Origin: Nipponacmea schrenckii
Lineage: Eukaryota; Mollusca; Gastropoda; Lottiidae
Assembly (NCBI GenBank): GCA_030562195.1
Contig: JAUJPP010000005.1
Span: 20,385,106 to 20,449,105, forward strand
Direction: 5' to 3'
Length of the DNA stretch: 64,000 nt
Below are positions 36,656 to 50,255 of this stretch, in pieces (within the stretch, counting starts at the first letter, position 1; the number at the start of each line of letters is the position of its first letter). A program made the position numbers and the translations under genes. Under the pieces are notes generated by a model. That model made no database searches, was not told where the DNA came from, and was given only the letters and a program-made list of their open reading frames with translations.

Positions 36656-38175
36656 ATTGGTTGTTTATTTCATACCCTTAAAATAAAATATGAGACTGAT
36701 ATTAAAAGAGATAAGAATTTCATTTGATATTGCTGGGACATTGTGCCCATTTTAATCCCAAGGGCACTGCTTGCTGTTACCTCCTAAGGAACTCGATGTG
36801 AAATATGGCCAACTAAAATACTTCTAAGGTGCTTAAATCAATCTGAACAAGAAGCACTGAAACAATGTAAAAATGTTCATCAAATTGTAGGCAACGAAAA
36901 ATCTCTAAATTCTTGCCAAATCAAAATTAAAACTTTAAAACTTGATTGGCTGTGATGTTCATCTCATGTTCATTGATCCCGCATATGAGAAATTTTTTAA
37001 TTTACCTGGACAATAGGTTTGATTTCAATGACTTAAAGATCCAATTTAAAAAGTCTATAAGAAATGGCCCAGATTTTCAAGCTACAGTAAAGACATATTG
37101 ATTTTGTGTTTAATCTAAGACAATTAGTGGAGAAAATTAGATTGATTTTTTAATATCCATTACAAGGGAAATATAATAATCATGTTTTATAATGATCAAT
37201 AACTTGTTGACTAGTAATAATCAGTTTAATCAGGTAGAAATTAATCTACCATTTTAGTTTATAACATGGTGATTTAGAAATATTAAAACAGAACTTGAAA
37301 CATGTTGCTACTCAGATTTTTACGTTGTTGATCATTAAGCCACTGACCTATTTCAGCCTGTGTCCCTACTTCAGTTTATCAATTTAGCTTGTTTTCACTA
37401 ATTGAGACAAGTTCAGAATTTTAGTTTAATTTATATAGACATTACATAATCTGTTGAAAACAATCTTTTCCTGTATAGTTATTTACAATTTAATATTTCA
37501 ATAGTAGGCCTGTTGACTTAATCAGACTCTAATAGTGCTAATTGAATTAATTGCAATGGTGTAAAAGAGCTTTTTAAATATCATTGCACAACTCGTTTAA
37601 TAAAATAAATCATTGTATTATAGATACAAATTTCTTCTGATTTTTATTCTTAATTATAATTAAAATCATTCTCCCTGATAGCTTTGTAACTTACCACTTC
37701 CATTTGTTTCAGTATTTTATATTAAGAATGATTTTTAAATAAAAAAAATATAAAAAAATATATTTGAAGTTATTTTATAGTTCTTACCTACTCTTTATTC
37801 TGCCTGAATATTATTATTTATTTGTTCATTAAGAAAATAGTTTAATTATAGTTTACTCAGTTAACTTGTAAAGTATAGACAGGTAAACAAACCATTGATC
37901 TTACCGACACTAAGTACGTATACGTTATAAAAGGGAATATTATGGCTTAAGTATATATATTGAAATAACAGTACAAAGGAATACATTGTAATACAAAGTT
38001 AATATATTATTAATAAACCTTCCTTACCTTACAATATTAACTACGAATTTCTTTCTAATTTCTATGCACTAAGAATACAGTAGTCTATCAACTACCAACC
38101 AAGTAGTCACGTGATAACAACGTCTCCTTGGATACATAACCTCGTTTTAATCCCTAATCTTTTAATCCCATGTAC
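36656..38175. other. Promoter side of the 213-residue gene
   Basis: AT-rich non-coding sequence between the ATG at 36655 and the left border of the tandem duplication. It should contain the promoter and any 5' UTR exon of the minus-strand gene. I see no other gene. Confidence 0.55.
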
Positions 38176-38606
38176 CGTTATTTAAATTCTCGACACGTTA
38201 TAGATTAAAGCATTACTGATGAAGCAAGTCAAAATGACAATTCTTATTAAAGATAAAAAAAAAGTATTTACAATGAACTTAAAATCTACAAAATCATTGC
38301 TGAAAAAATATAACTTTAAATTTGTTGCTTGTAAAAGTGAAAAAAATAAAAATATATTAAAGGGAGACAACCCATTTCTTGTAAAGACAACAACTACTTT
38401 AGAATTCTTTGGTTTAGTTCATACAATACCAACTTCAGTTGAAAGTCTTATCAAAAATGATTAAAATGATGTTTAATCTGACATCTGCTTGTGGTATAAT
38501 TTTCTGTTAGCTTTAGAAAGCATCTTTCATATTATATTATATGATTTAAAGGGACAGAGTCATTATACCTCACTGACAAATCATGCCGCAGTCTCGGAAA
38601 CAGATT

Positions 38607-39354
38607 TTTTCAGGTAAGCTAATCAGTAAAAGTGTTCACAGAAAATAGAAAATACATGACAACAGAAAGTTAACTTCCTAGTTTAAGGTATTTTTGAGTG
38701 AATTTTGCTATTCTATGAAATATCCAAGACCCAAATCAACCCCCCAAAAATGTTGGAAAATGAACTTTATAGCTAAATGAAATGAAAAACTAATTGTCAA
38801 ATAATTTATTGATTTAGTTTGTTTTAGTGAATAATAACAGAAACTTAACCAAGAAGTAAACTAGTAGAAAGGTAATAATTATTAAAACATCATAATTATG
38901 TACTATTATTTAAGTCATACAATAGTTTAAATATTTATTTTACCACCTGATACTAACTTGATAGTTGAAATTTGTGTTCTTTCAACTGTTACAGCAAATA
39001 TTTAGAAAACCATATCCCTTTAAATGGTAAATCCCTTTCAACATCAACAACTGTTTTACAGGCCACACTATTACACAATATATACTTGAGTGGCCAGAAC
39101 CAAGTAATGTCACATATAATACACACTATTATTTATATTACTTTGAGTTCAACGTATATGACATTGAATTCATTTACACTCAGGGTTCAAAGGGTTAAGA
39201 GAAAGTAATCAAATTAAAATACACTATTCAATATTGCCTTGTTAACATAGGTAAATATATTATAATATCAGTCATTATCAATATTTTTTTTAAAGACCTT
39301 ATTCCATTGGACAAAATATCATTGCCAGATATTTCATAACATTTATATATATTT
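38607..39354. repeat. Dispersed repeat, copy shared with 42046-42772 and 59893-60631
   Basis: About 740 bp begins near ggtaagctaatcag and ends near catttatatata; the third copy is the internal part of the TTAA-flanked element at 41952-43156. The end region reads cactcagggttcaaagggtt, resembling piggyBac-type termini next to TTAA. It is probably a fragment of the same transposon family that was present before the tandem duplication. Confidence 0.75.
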
Positions 39355-39767
39355 TATACTTGCTACATTTACTTTCTCTATCTAATAAACTCAAAATGCA
39401 ATCTTTGATTATTGTTGGGTTAATAAAATAATTGACCAATGCAAAATTAATTTTAGCATGGATAATTGTTCATTTCATGTGAGCATAAAGATATTATTCT
39501 TCGAGACAGTTTCACAAAATTCTAACTTTTAGTGGCCTAGTCATCTGATTGGTCAATTACAAAAATCAATTTTATATTTATCTTTATTAACCAATCAAAT
39601 TGTTATATTTCATAAAATCTGGATTTTATCTCAGTTCAAATTTTATGAAACAAGCCATAGTACTGACCCATTTATAATTTTTGATAGACACGAAACACTT
39701 TTAATTATATACAAGATAAGGTTATCATTAAACGTTTTAAAGTACTTTGACTATAAGCGTATCTTAA

Positions 39768-39862
39768 AATAAGTGGTTGCCTAACAAGATACACAATCTT
39801 TCCATATATATATTTTCAGGGGTGATGACAATCTACGACCACATTATAAAGTGGGTGTATAA
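39768..39862. repeat. Short dispersed repeat ending gtgggtgtataaaaa
   Basis: Opens aataagtggttgcctaacaa and closes accacattataaagtgggtg. The closing part is the complement of the palindromic start of the CCGTCCGT repeats at 58500 and 58722. The duplicated copy is at about 61058-61152. Confidence 0.55.
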
Positions 39863-41951
39863 AAAGCAAAAATATTTTCTGTAAGGTGTGAATATCATGC
39901 AAGCTAAAAGAATAAATAGTAATACACAATCAGTATTAAAATCACAAATAATAAAATGGTTTATATCACAATTTTTAGTTGTTCCCAACTTTCTTAAATA
40001 TATACATCACGAAATAAAACTTAATTACAATGTCTCAACTGTGGTAACAATGCCTTTTTATTAAGGTAACAATCCCTTTCTTTAAGGTAACAATGCCTTT
40101 TCTAATCAAAAGTCTTCCTTGAGGGGTGGTAATACAAGTGAAGGAAATTATATATTCAAAGCTAAATATTATCCATTCAAAATTTGCCCTAGAATCTTTC
40201 TAGGAAATCTCAGCCAATCAAATCGCTTGTTACAGACTCTCTTCCGTTCTCATTTCAATTACAAAATGAAGTGTAGTTCTTGTAGTTTAATACAGGATAA
40301 TAAGACCATGTAAAAAAACCTATACTTTGGATAAATGTTTGGATAGAAATAAGAATAAGAGTCGTAACAAAAGTACAAGATTATAACAAATAGGTGGTTT
40401 AGTTAAGCTAAAACACAAGCAAGTTAATTTGGATGTAACAACATCAGTTTTAAAATAAACAGCAAATTCAATCATAATTTCTGTCATTTCATCAAAAAAA
40501 ATATCTGTTTTGGAAAAAGGGATTCAAAAGAGGACACTTTTTATAACTTAATACTCTGACTAAGATTTCAAAGTCTGTGATTTCTGAAATTCCTTATTCT
40601 TGCAAATATGATTCTATTTAAGTAGAAGCCATTAGTCAAAGAGTCCCCAATACATAAACAGTAAATTTTAAAAACCTCTTATGATTCTTTTTAAATTTTA
40701 AAGGCGTGTGTGTGTTTCCAATACACACAAGAATTTTAGAAAACCTCTTTAAAACTCTTAACAGTGTGAAAATAATTATATAGAAGGTATAATGTATGTC
40801 TGTGACAGCTAGTTTGGTCCAAGTAAAACTAGTCTAAATCCATACAATCAACAACATGAATTTGTAAGGAATCTAAATCAGGACATTTCAGGTTACATTT
40901 GGGACAAGTAAACTCATGTTCCTCAACTTGCTGTAACTGATCAGCTGGTCAGTTGCGATTATAAATGGAATTTTTGAATTGAGAATTGTTCATATTTAAC
41001 AACATATTCCTAGTTTGAAGTATTTTTATGGAACAATTTTCAAGCATTTCTAGAACTTCTAAAGACTAATTACAAATAATCAAGACTCAAATCAACAACC
41101 CCCCCCCCCCCATGCCCACTTACAATGGGAAATCTTCCCCTAATGTATAGACAGGAATATAGCTTACCTCTAGATTTGTTTGAGAGGAACCTGAAGGGTA
41201 GGACTGATACGACCAACTACTATTTGGATTTGAAGGGGGGCGATAGATCGGCCAACTGATATGGATTATAGGCCTTCATTTCGTTCACTAGTTGTTGGTT
41301 TTTGGTTTGTAAATCGGCCATATCTTGTAAAATAGAATTCTTTTCTTGAGCTTGTTTCTCTCTAGCTTGTCACTCAGCATCGAAATTCATTTTAAATACT
41401 TAAGCCTGCAAAATTGTGTATTAACAGCTACATATTGTACAATCAAAATGGACGTAAAATCTTTCTAGGAAATCTCATCCAATCAAATCACATAATGCGT
41501 TTAGATGCTTCTTCTCATTTCCACGACTACAAATTGGAGTGTGGTGGGCTTGTTTAATGCAGGGTAATAAGTCCTGTTTTGGGATACGATGTCATCAGAA
41601 ATGAGTCAAGAAATTTCTAAAAAAAATGATCGTTAAGAGATAAATATTCAGAATACCTGTAATCTTAATATATCAATCTTTTCTTCATACGCTTTTCTGA
41701 GTGAAGCCATTTCTTTTTTTAATGCTTCAACTGTTTCATCTCTCATTATCAAGGCTTCTTCAGCAACAATCACCTGACATGTTAATTTGTCAACATCATT
41801 CTTTAACTGCTTGACCTCTTCTGATGATGTCTGTTCCTGAAAATGTTATAACAACAACTATGGATGGAGGAAATATTGAAAAATTAAATTAACAAACAAT
41901 CATGTTTAGTCAATGAGACTCCTAACACTACAGGTCACTTAATTTAGTTAA

Positions 41952-43156
41952 CCCTCAAACTGCAATCCTTTTTTCCGACGCGAACTGTAACCCTGGGCCT
42001 CGGAGGCCCGGGCATCCCATTTGTCATATTCCTTCAAATACGTGATTTTTTCAGATAAGCTAATCAGTAAAAGTGATCACAGAAAATAGAAATAGTTTAA
42101 GGTATTTTTGAGTGAATTTTGCTATTCTATGCAAATATCCAAGACCCAAATCAACCCCCCAAAAATGTTGGAAAAAGACCTTTAAAGCTAAATGAAATGA
42201 ATAACTAATTTTCAAATAATTTATTGATTTAGTTTGTTTTAGTGAATAATAACAGAAACTTAACCAAGAAGTAAACTGGTAGAAAGGTAATAATTATTAA
42301 AACATCATAAATTATGTACTATTATTTAAGTCATACAATAGTTTAAATATTTATTTTACCACCGGATACTAACTTGATAGTTGAAATTTGTGTTCTTTCA
42401 ACTGTTACAGCAAATAATTAGAAAACCATATCCCTTTAATTGGTAAATCCCTTTCAACATCAACAACTGTTTTACAGGCCACACTATTACACAATATATA
42501 CTTGAGTTTGGGCCCGAACCAAGTGATGTCACATATAATACACACTATTATTTATATTACTTTGAGTTCAACCTATATGACATTGAATTCATTTACACTC
42601 AGGGTTCAAAGGGTTAAGAGAAAGTAATCAAATTAAAATACACTATTCAATATTGCCTTGTTAACATAGGTAAATATATTATAATATCAGTCATTATCAA
42701 TTATTTTTTTAAAGACCTTATTCCATTGGACAAAATATCATTGCCAGATATTTCATAACATTTATATATATTCATCATCGGATCCACTTTCCTCTGACAA
42801 AACCACATCATTATCCAATTCTTGACTTCTTGATTGCCAGAAAATACTTCAAATGATTTTTTTAAAGCATACAATTTTCGAGAATTTGCCAAATGAAGTA
42901 TTAAGTAAGAACACACATGAACGTGGGCAAATGATATCATCGGGCCTCAAAGGCCCAGGGTTACAGTTCACGTATTTTTATTTTATTTTTCTCAGATTTA
43001 TTTTTGGGTCAATGCTATTGTGTACTGGAATCTGTTATTGGAATTTAAATATGGTTAAATCAACTTATTTGTGGATTACATAGTTACATAATTGAATGAG
43101 CTGGAATGACCCAAACATGCGTTCAGGTCCAAAAGGACCCAGAATACAGTTTGAGG
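41952..43156 (-). mobile_element. TTAA-flanked, piggyBac-like defective transposon
   Basis: The element is bounded by TTAA at 41948-41951 and 43157-43160. Its ends are inverted repeats: CCCTCAAACTGCAATCC on the left and CCTCAAACTGTATTCTGG on the complement of the right. A second inverted pair, cgaactgtaaccctgggcct (41980-) versus ggcccagggttacagttcac (42950-), lies inside. On the minus strand a remnant reads DNDVVLSEESGSDDEY, the acidic start typical of piggyBac transposases, and then breaks. It is absent from the matching place in unit 2 (next to 63310), so it entered unit 1 or was lost from unit 2 with about 2 kb. Confidence 0.75.
42046..42772. repeat. Internal part of the TTAA element, shared with 38607-39354 and 59893-60631
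   Basis: Nearly identical to the copy 3.4 kb to the left, apart from small indels. At its right end the homology stops where the acidic transposase remnant begins. Confidence 0.75.
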
Positions 43157-44074
43157 TTAATTAAGAGATTAACGGTAAGAGGTTGTTAATTAACAATGAA
43201 TTTATTGACAATTATCAATCGGCTCCAGGAAAATGCTTCCAGTTCAAAGAGATTTACTATCTCAAACTACTTACTTTTAACAAACAGTTGACATGATAAT
43301 CCGTAATAGGTGTTTAATCCTATAGTAATTTTAATCGCTCATTATTCATTGATATTATTGTATATCAAGTTTATTTTACGATAATTATCTTCCGATTTCA
43401 TCAGTACCAACGTAAACATGATGAAGAAAATGTCGGCCCTCACATAGAATTCTTGACGATGATAACTTGCCGGTCATTGGGAATTCTTCTTTTAAACAAT
43501 TATTAAGTAGACAGAAAGTTTAATTAAATGTCATTTGCAGTTTATTTACTATTGAAATTTTACTATTCCTTATTACTACTAGTATAAGACATTTACTATT
43601 TATAGACAAATACTTCATTTTTCTCATGTTCAATAGGCATTTGTAACTTCTTAAAAAATATTAAATTTAACTGTAAATATTTGATGATCAGATTGTTTTG
43701 ATGTAATATATGACAGTATGTTCAGAAAAATAAAGTCCCAATTATAATGAGTATAACTAAACATTCATGGAATTGAAATACATTTTACAGTTGGATACAA
43801 GTTGAATAGTAATAGGTGTAGTAGTTTTGACATCAGAAAAACATCGTTAAAAAAATGTCCCGCTTGGAAAAAAATAAATCAACAGCCCTGAAGTGGAGAA
43901 AATAAAAAAGTTCTTGGTCAGTTTTTCTATGGAGAAACCTGGCAGAATGACAACTCACGAGTATCACGCTATAAAAGCCCTCCTTCTGAGTTTTTTAGTA
44001 TCAACACAATCCCTTTGGGAAATTTCAACTGAAAATTTTTAAATTTTGAATGTAAAAAGTCCAATACTAATTAA

Positions 44075-44180
44075 GTACATATAATATTATTTTAAGTGTG
44101 TCAGTATTAATTCCAATACACAAGAACATACTTGTCTAACATTCAACCCATGGAGACAATACAATGAATATTTATCAGCA
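44075..44180. repeat. Dispersed repeat (acccatggagacaataca)
   Basis: Matches 63575-63690 as part of the duplication, and, more distantly, 20370-20475 next to RPL18A. Confidence 0.55.
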
Positions 44181-47100
44181 GTAGAACAGTAATAAAGTAG
44201 AAGCAAAGTTTTGTACAAAACTTACTTTGTTGGTTTTGAAGGTATTATCAAGTTCCTTATAATCTTCTATCAAACGGTTGAATGATTCTCGTAAATCTTG
44301 CAGTTCATTCCTAAAAATTCATTTTCTTTTTAGTATTTGTAAATATTCAGTTCATATTTCATTATATTTACTGCAATAATAATAGGTTTTTTCATATAAA
44401 ACTATGTATGGTTGTTACAAGGATACAACACACACAAATGTAGTTCAGAGCAATTTTGAATCACAATCCTCACTAAGTAAGTCAAACAGGCTATAATATT
44501 TCAAAGAGCCTTTTAATGTGATATGAAGGCTTATAAAGTTGCAATAGTGATTCAAAATAAGCTAATGCATCAATAAAGTCTATTGTTTAATCTTTAGATG
44601 GTTATGTTGGTGCTTAATTGGAGAGGTCTAAATAGATTCTGTCTGTTCTAATTCTGCCCTCAATTAGAAAGCGAAAATGTCACATAAAAAATGTCTTTCT
44701 CCACCATTTTTAAACCTTCCTGCGCCTACTATTTATTGTTGTTTTAAACTCAGTTCCAACTTGTCTTATTGAACATCCAGTTGATTTTCTGAATCCTGAA
44801 CATGCAGAACTCACCCTTAACAAACAACTTACTTGCTCTTTTCATATTGTTCATGTTCCTGTAAATAGTTGGTCTGTAAAAATTGGCACCGTTGCTGTAG
44901 AGTGTTAACAGCATCTGCTTTCTGTCTCTCTACAACCATTAAATCCTGAACTGCCCTGTTATATTTTGTTTCCATATCTCTTATTCTGAAAGGAATAATC
45001 AATATATACTGTAGGACTTAAGCATGATATGCATGATTAGCCTACTTATTACTAACAAAACTGATGAGGTTGTTGAAAAATTTACTCCCCATCTGGACAT
45101 TTCTTAAATAATTTTTGGGGGTGACAAGACAATGCTACATCACTATCCAAAATAGTACCCAACTGTTAACTGTATTGGCATTAATGAGTGGTAATAATTA
45201 TCAAAAATATTTGGAAGCAATTTTGTTTCCACACAGAACAATTAAAGAGAGAAAGTAGCCATATGTTGTGTAACTGCATGTTTTGACACAATTCTGTCAT
45301 GGCTACTTTTCCAAAGAAAGTAATCCCCCTTGCCTAAGCCTTAGTCTCAATCCCATCTCTATCATCTACAGCCTACCTTTCATTCTTTCTGTCCAGAGAA
45401 TTATTAGCAGCTTCTATTTTACTACTTAGTTCATGGACTTCTCTCATCAATTCTATCACTTGAGCTTTTAGAGACTCCACATTCTCATTAGCTGATGACT
45501 GCAACTTTAGCTGAAATCCACATAAGTTAATTATTTAGGATGGGTTTAGTCACTTAAGTTTATTGTTATGCTTTCAAGAAAAAGAACACGAAAAAATTCT
45601 TGCAAAAATAAATATTGTGTCTTTGCTCTTCTTGCTCATTATTTTTATCTTATTACAAATCCTTTTCTGTAAGGTTTGATTATAAAGAGCCATTCCTCTG
45701 TACAATCATACCTTAGTTTCATAAAACAGGTAAATTTTTTAGCTAAGCTATTCAGTAATAGTGTTTAAATCTGATCTGTCAAATCCATGTGTGACAGAAT
45801 TATCTGCGTTTGAATGTTAAAATGACGAATATATAGAAATAGAAGTGAAATTTCCAATTGAGGTAATTATGAAGGAAATATGCGATTTTGAAGCATTTCT
45901 AGTTTTTCTGAAAACTATTAAATACTATATACTCAAGAACCTAATCCAGCTAATTTATCTTGGCTTTAAGCAACTAACAAATTATCAATGTAAAGATTTT
46001 CAAGGATTCTTTAATTCAATTCACATCTTTAGCTCTTTGCTTGAAAAGTAAGTTTTCCTCTCCTTTCTAACATTCTAGAATGCAGACTGAAATGCATGGA
46101 GTCCATGGACTGTTCAAAACCTTTAAATTCAATGTCTAAAACTCATATTTGGGATAGAATGTACTTTAGTTTTCAAAATTAACCATTTATTCCAAGATTC
46201 TCTAAAAAACTAAAATTATAAAATTTGAAAAAAAACCTTACTTGCTCTTCTCTATCAGAGTCTAATTTCTTGGCAAATTCGGCCATTTTGTCTTCATATA
46301 ATTTACTTGACTCAGATAATTCTTGTTCATGTTTTGATTTTAACTCTTGGAGTTCCCTTTCTTTATCATTCATTACTTGTAATTGTTCTTCATTCTGTAG
46401 ATTGAATAAAAATACATCAACAGCTGTGCACTTCTCCAAAACAAAAAGTTTTTTGTTAAACTTGTCTACCAATGGAAAAAATCGTTCGACAAACGTCTTG
46501 TTTTAGGCAAGTAAAGACAAAACTGTGGTCAACAGATTTGATCAATCCACACATTAAGCTTAATAGGATCTTACAAGCATTTGTACTGTTACAGCTTGTA
46601 AGTGAACAAATTTAGAATTTAAATTAAGAAATTTTTAAGAGTATTAAGGGGGTTGACAACCTTATCGTTCGAAGTGTATTTCAATCAAGAAACGTATTAA
46701 TTTTATATCCATTCTATTTGGCATTAAAAGAAACTCATCTAGTAAAAATTTTAGCTCAATCGCTTCAGTAGTTCGTCTGATATCCGTCCGTGAAGATAAT
46801 CTATTTATAGAACAAAACGGGGTACTCCTCTATGTAGACGTACAAATTACGTTGTCAGTTGACATTTGTGATTACAACGTCATCGGCTAAATAAACATTC
46901 TCTACGTTTGCCGGTCAGTTATTGTTAATATCGGCCCGCGAAGTAAGAGTTTGTGTATCGGGGGAATCCAGAAGTCACGTGATGTCCCATAAATCATTAC
47001 GTCACATGTAAACAAATAAAATTTTATGATTGGTGGGTGGAAGGGTTTTGACATGTGCTAATCCATTGTTTTAGCACTCCACTTATGTGGATATCGGTGC

Positions 47101-48554
47101 ATATCGATGCCTAAAAGGTGCTTAAAGATTTCTACAGCATGAAAGACAATCTTTTAACAACATGATCGTTTATTTCGTAAGGTTTACATGTGTTTGCAAA
47201 ATGTTGAAAAAAAATGCCATTTTTCCAAAAGCATATCTCGCTTACGATTTATCCGATTTTTACAAACTTTGGCTTCAACTAAAGCTTACGATGTCCTCTA
47301 TAACTTTACGTTGGCTTTTTTTTATAAAATGAATAGTTTTTTAAAAATTCAATTTTTCGTAAATGTACTCGCAAAATTTTGATTTCTATCAATATCTTCA
47401 AAACAAAACAAAATTTTCCAAAAAGCCAACGTAATTTTGTAGAGATACATGTAGACTTGCGTTGTGCAAAATTTCAACCTTCTATATTAAATAGCCTAGT
47501 AGATATGCTAATTTTAAGGGAATAATTGACGTTTTTTTCGTTCATCTTTCATACCCGATTTCTTAAAGTTGAAATGTCATAAAGAAATAAATTTTATATT
47601 TTTGGATAGCTGAAAGTCCCCTCTTTCCATTGATATTTAAATATTTCAGATAGGTGGAAAAGAAGTGGTTGAAATCGTCTATTTTTTGTACATAGGTTTA
47701 GGGTTGTCAACCCCCTTAAGAAATAGTTAACAGGGAAACACAAATCAAATCAACAGTACCTCTATCTTACCTTTTTTTGGTGTTCTTGAACAGATTTTAG
47801 TAATTGTGCAATTTGATCTTCATAATCTTTATTTTTACTCTCCTGGAATTTTCGAAGATCATCTATTGCTGATTGCTGTAAGTCTTCAACTGCCTTGTTG
47901 GAATCTGTTGGTAGTGCTTCTGTTTCTTTGGATCTATTTCCTGATTGTCCCATATCAACCCCATCTTCCCCATTACATAGTTTCTTGGTAGCATGAAACC
48001 AGCTGACTGAGTTAATGGAATTAAGAGTTAAACCAGCTTCCATATTGTTTGTCAGTTCAATATTTTCTCGGCTGACTTTCTGGTAGTCTTGCTGTTTCTG
48101 TTCCTTCAATTTCTGCAAAACTTTTAAGTCTTTCAGTAAAACATCATTGGTATTTCTAGCTTCTTTCAATTCCTCATTCTGTCTGTCCAACAAACTCTGA
48201 AGTTCTTCCACTTTCTTCTCATTTTCCAAAGACATTTGTACTAAAACCTAAAATATAAAATAGTTGTTTGTTGATAAAAAGAAAACTAGGCGTCAAATGA
48301 AATCCACATTTCAAATCGAGCTTTGTATCTGAGCATTTTTACCTGTTTTGTTTGAATATTTTTATCCGTCAGTAGGAGAAGCCACATTTAAAATAAAGAT
48401 TCCATTTTCAGAATGAAAATCTGATGAGCCATTTCACCTACCGTCTAAATTTAGAACTTTATTCAACAAATAGACATTATACACACATTGGCCATGTATC
48501 CAGAACATGGCTTATAATGCAAACAAAAAAAATTTTTCTGTTTTAACACAGGTT

Positions 48555-48633
48555 GAAACAGATGAAAATTGTAGTCTCTACCATGTTCACATGCCTTGAC
48601 TTAGTCAAGGGCAATAACTCAAAAATGACTTAC
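48555..48633. repeat. Fragment of the CAAGGGCAATAACTC repeat beside a splice donor
   Basis: It reads gtagtctctaccatgttcac and gtcaagggcaataactcaaa, and ends within a few bases of the donor of the exon at 48634-48780. Confidence 0.6.
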
Positions 48634-49409
48634 TGTTTCATTGCTTGGTATAGGCTCCCCTTTATCTTCAGCCTCATTTTTCATCTTCTCTAACAGAGAC
48701 AAAGTCTGCTTTAACTCCTCTACTTGTCTTTCATTTCGCTGTTTCTGAGAATTTATCAACTCATTTTCATGTTTGATATTCTCTACTTGATGATACTAAA
48801 AAATAAATATGCAAATTATCATAAATAGCTAATCTTCAATACATTCAAGATGGCTGATTCAACAACTGGAATAAATAAGTGGTTGCCATGCAAGATACTC
48901 CCACTTACCTAATAAAATTTTATCATATACAGTGCTGTCATTGATAAATGTTGAATCATACCCTAAATCCAACTTTTTATTAAACCCAATACACAAAATT
49001 TCATAAACTCTATTGCATTCACAAGTCACATTTTAACTTTAGTATATCAAGATTTGAACGAATCGAACAGAGAGCTGTCCAAGATCTTGTGTATACAAAC
49101 CTACACAGATACATAGTATGTACACAACATGGACACAACAGTAACTTCATACCTTTTCTTGTAATTCTTTCTCTAAAACCATTACTTTCCCTGAAAGCTC
49201 TTCATTCTCTTTATGTAAATAACAAATCAATACTTCAGTTTGTTCAAATTTTTCTTTATTAGCTACATTAGCATGTTGTACTTTATCTTTCCAGGCTTCT
49301 AAATGTTCATACTGACGTTTCAGCATTTCATTGTTATCCTTCATATATCCTATAAAATAAAGTTCAATATGATACACTTTAACTACAACCAGAACTTTCT
49401 ATAAGTGGA

Positions 49410-49518
49410 GCTAGCCTATGGGAATAGGGAGACCATATATTGTCCATGGGAGGATGGTGTCATGTGATTTTACTTAGGCATCAATGAAACGTTCCGGAAA
49501 AGACTTGTCTTTTTCTTT
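49410..49518. repeat. Left copy of a pair of about 110-bp direct repeats
   Basis: Contains gcctatgggaatagggagac, gtcatgtgattttact and ttccggaaaagacttgtc; about 80% like 50459-50570. Together the pair flanks the coiled-coil frame at 49563-50255. Confidence 0.7.
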
Positions 49519-49562
49519 GAAAATTTGATAGGCCTACTCCTGAATATGTTTGATAATTTCTT

Positions 49563-50255
49563 TCAAGTTGAGTTCTTATAGTCAAATCTTTCATTCTGTT
49601 CAAATGAATCATTTCTATCTGTGAATTCACCTCTAAAATTTTCTCCATTCTTCATACTGGATCTTAGATGCTCACTTCTTATTTCTTCAATGTCATGTTG
49701 TTGTCTACTCCTTTCTAGGATTTCTTGCAATGAGTTGGTTGTCTGCTTAGGAATAAATGTCGATGCAATATTGAGAGGTTCCTTAAAATTAATGACTGGG
49801 TCTTCTTTTTGGTACAAAACTCTAGTAATTGCCTTGGTTGCTTCTAAATTAGAATCAATTTCCAACTCACTCTGTTTTCTTTCCAATTCAGCTTGTTTTT
49901 CTCTAAGTTTCTGTTTAGTTTCCATTCTCTGCAACCTTTCCTTTGCTAAAATCAACTCTTCTTCAGCCTCTTCCATTTCTAACTGTTTCTGTATTTCTGC
50001 CTTTTGAGCTTCCAATCTATTCTTTTCTTTCAGTGCAGCAGATCTAGCTGTTAATTCTATTTCCTTTTGTTTACTCTTATAAATCATTATTGATATTGTT
50101 GACTTTGCTGAGTCTATATTTTCACTGGTGATAACAGTTTGGTAAGTTGTGTTGGTGCTTGCACTATTTTTACCAGTGTTTGAAACACTATCTTCTGGGT
50201 GAATAATGGGTAGGCCTACTAAGTCCCTATTTTCTGGCCTAATTATGTTACTCAT
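49563..50255 (-). CDS. Unrecognised 230-residue coiled-coil open frame
   Basis: An uninterrupted single-exon frame upstream of the first visible exon of copy 1. Residues about 60-130 are a highly charged coiled coil (ELTARSAALKEKNRLEAQK, ILAKERLQRMETKQKLREKQ). The N terminus and tail are polar, without membrane segment or signal. Similar alanine/lysine-rich coils occur in the gag-like leader of BEL/Pao retroelements, so a retroelement remnant is one option; an N-terminal exon of the neighbouring gene is another but has no visible splice support. Direct repeats on both sides favour an inserted or duplicated block. Confidence 0.4.
   Translation of the reverse strand: MSNIIRPENRDLVGLPIIHPEDSVSNTGKNSASTNTTYQTVITSENIDSAKSTISIMIYKSKQKEIELTARSAALKEKNRLEAQKAEIQKQLEMEEAEEELILAKERLQRMETKQKLREKQAELERKQSELEIDSNLEATKAITRVLYQKEDPVINFKEPLNIASTFIPKQTTNSLQEILERSRQQHDIEEIRSEHLRSSMKNGENFRGEFTDRNDSFEQNERFDYKNST

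Larger units (their letters stand above)
40829..49349 (-). pseudogene. NEMO/optineurin-like gene, copy 1: truncated, UBAN and zinc finger destroyed
   Basis: Exons with open frames and matching phases: 49153-49349, 48634-48780, 47771-48247, 46242-46394, 45377-45510, 44833-44985, 44226-44310, 41657-41836. They encode about 510 residues of almost continuous coiled coil. The next exon (about 41185-41405) matches the UBAN exon of copy 2 but has TAA at 41402-41400, TGA at 41372-41370 (CGA to TGA) and a 35-bp deletion. The zinc-finger exon (40829 to about 40948) keeps its cysteines and stop but has lost its start and splice acceptor to a deletion. The first visible exon begins in mid-codon, so 5' exons are missing or lie outside the duplicated unit. 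A truncated coiled-coil product is possible, but I favour a recent pseudogene. Confidence 0.75.

Noticed and set aside
38972..39208. 78-residue frame repeated at 60255-60491
   Set aside because: It lies in the duplicated dispersed repeat and the third copy at 42400-42640 is not open in the same way; no family resemblance.
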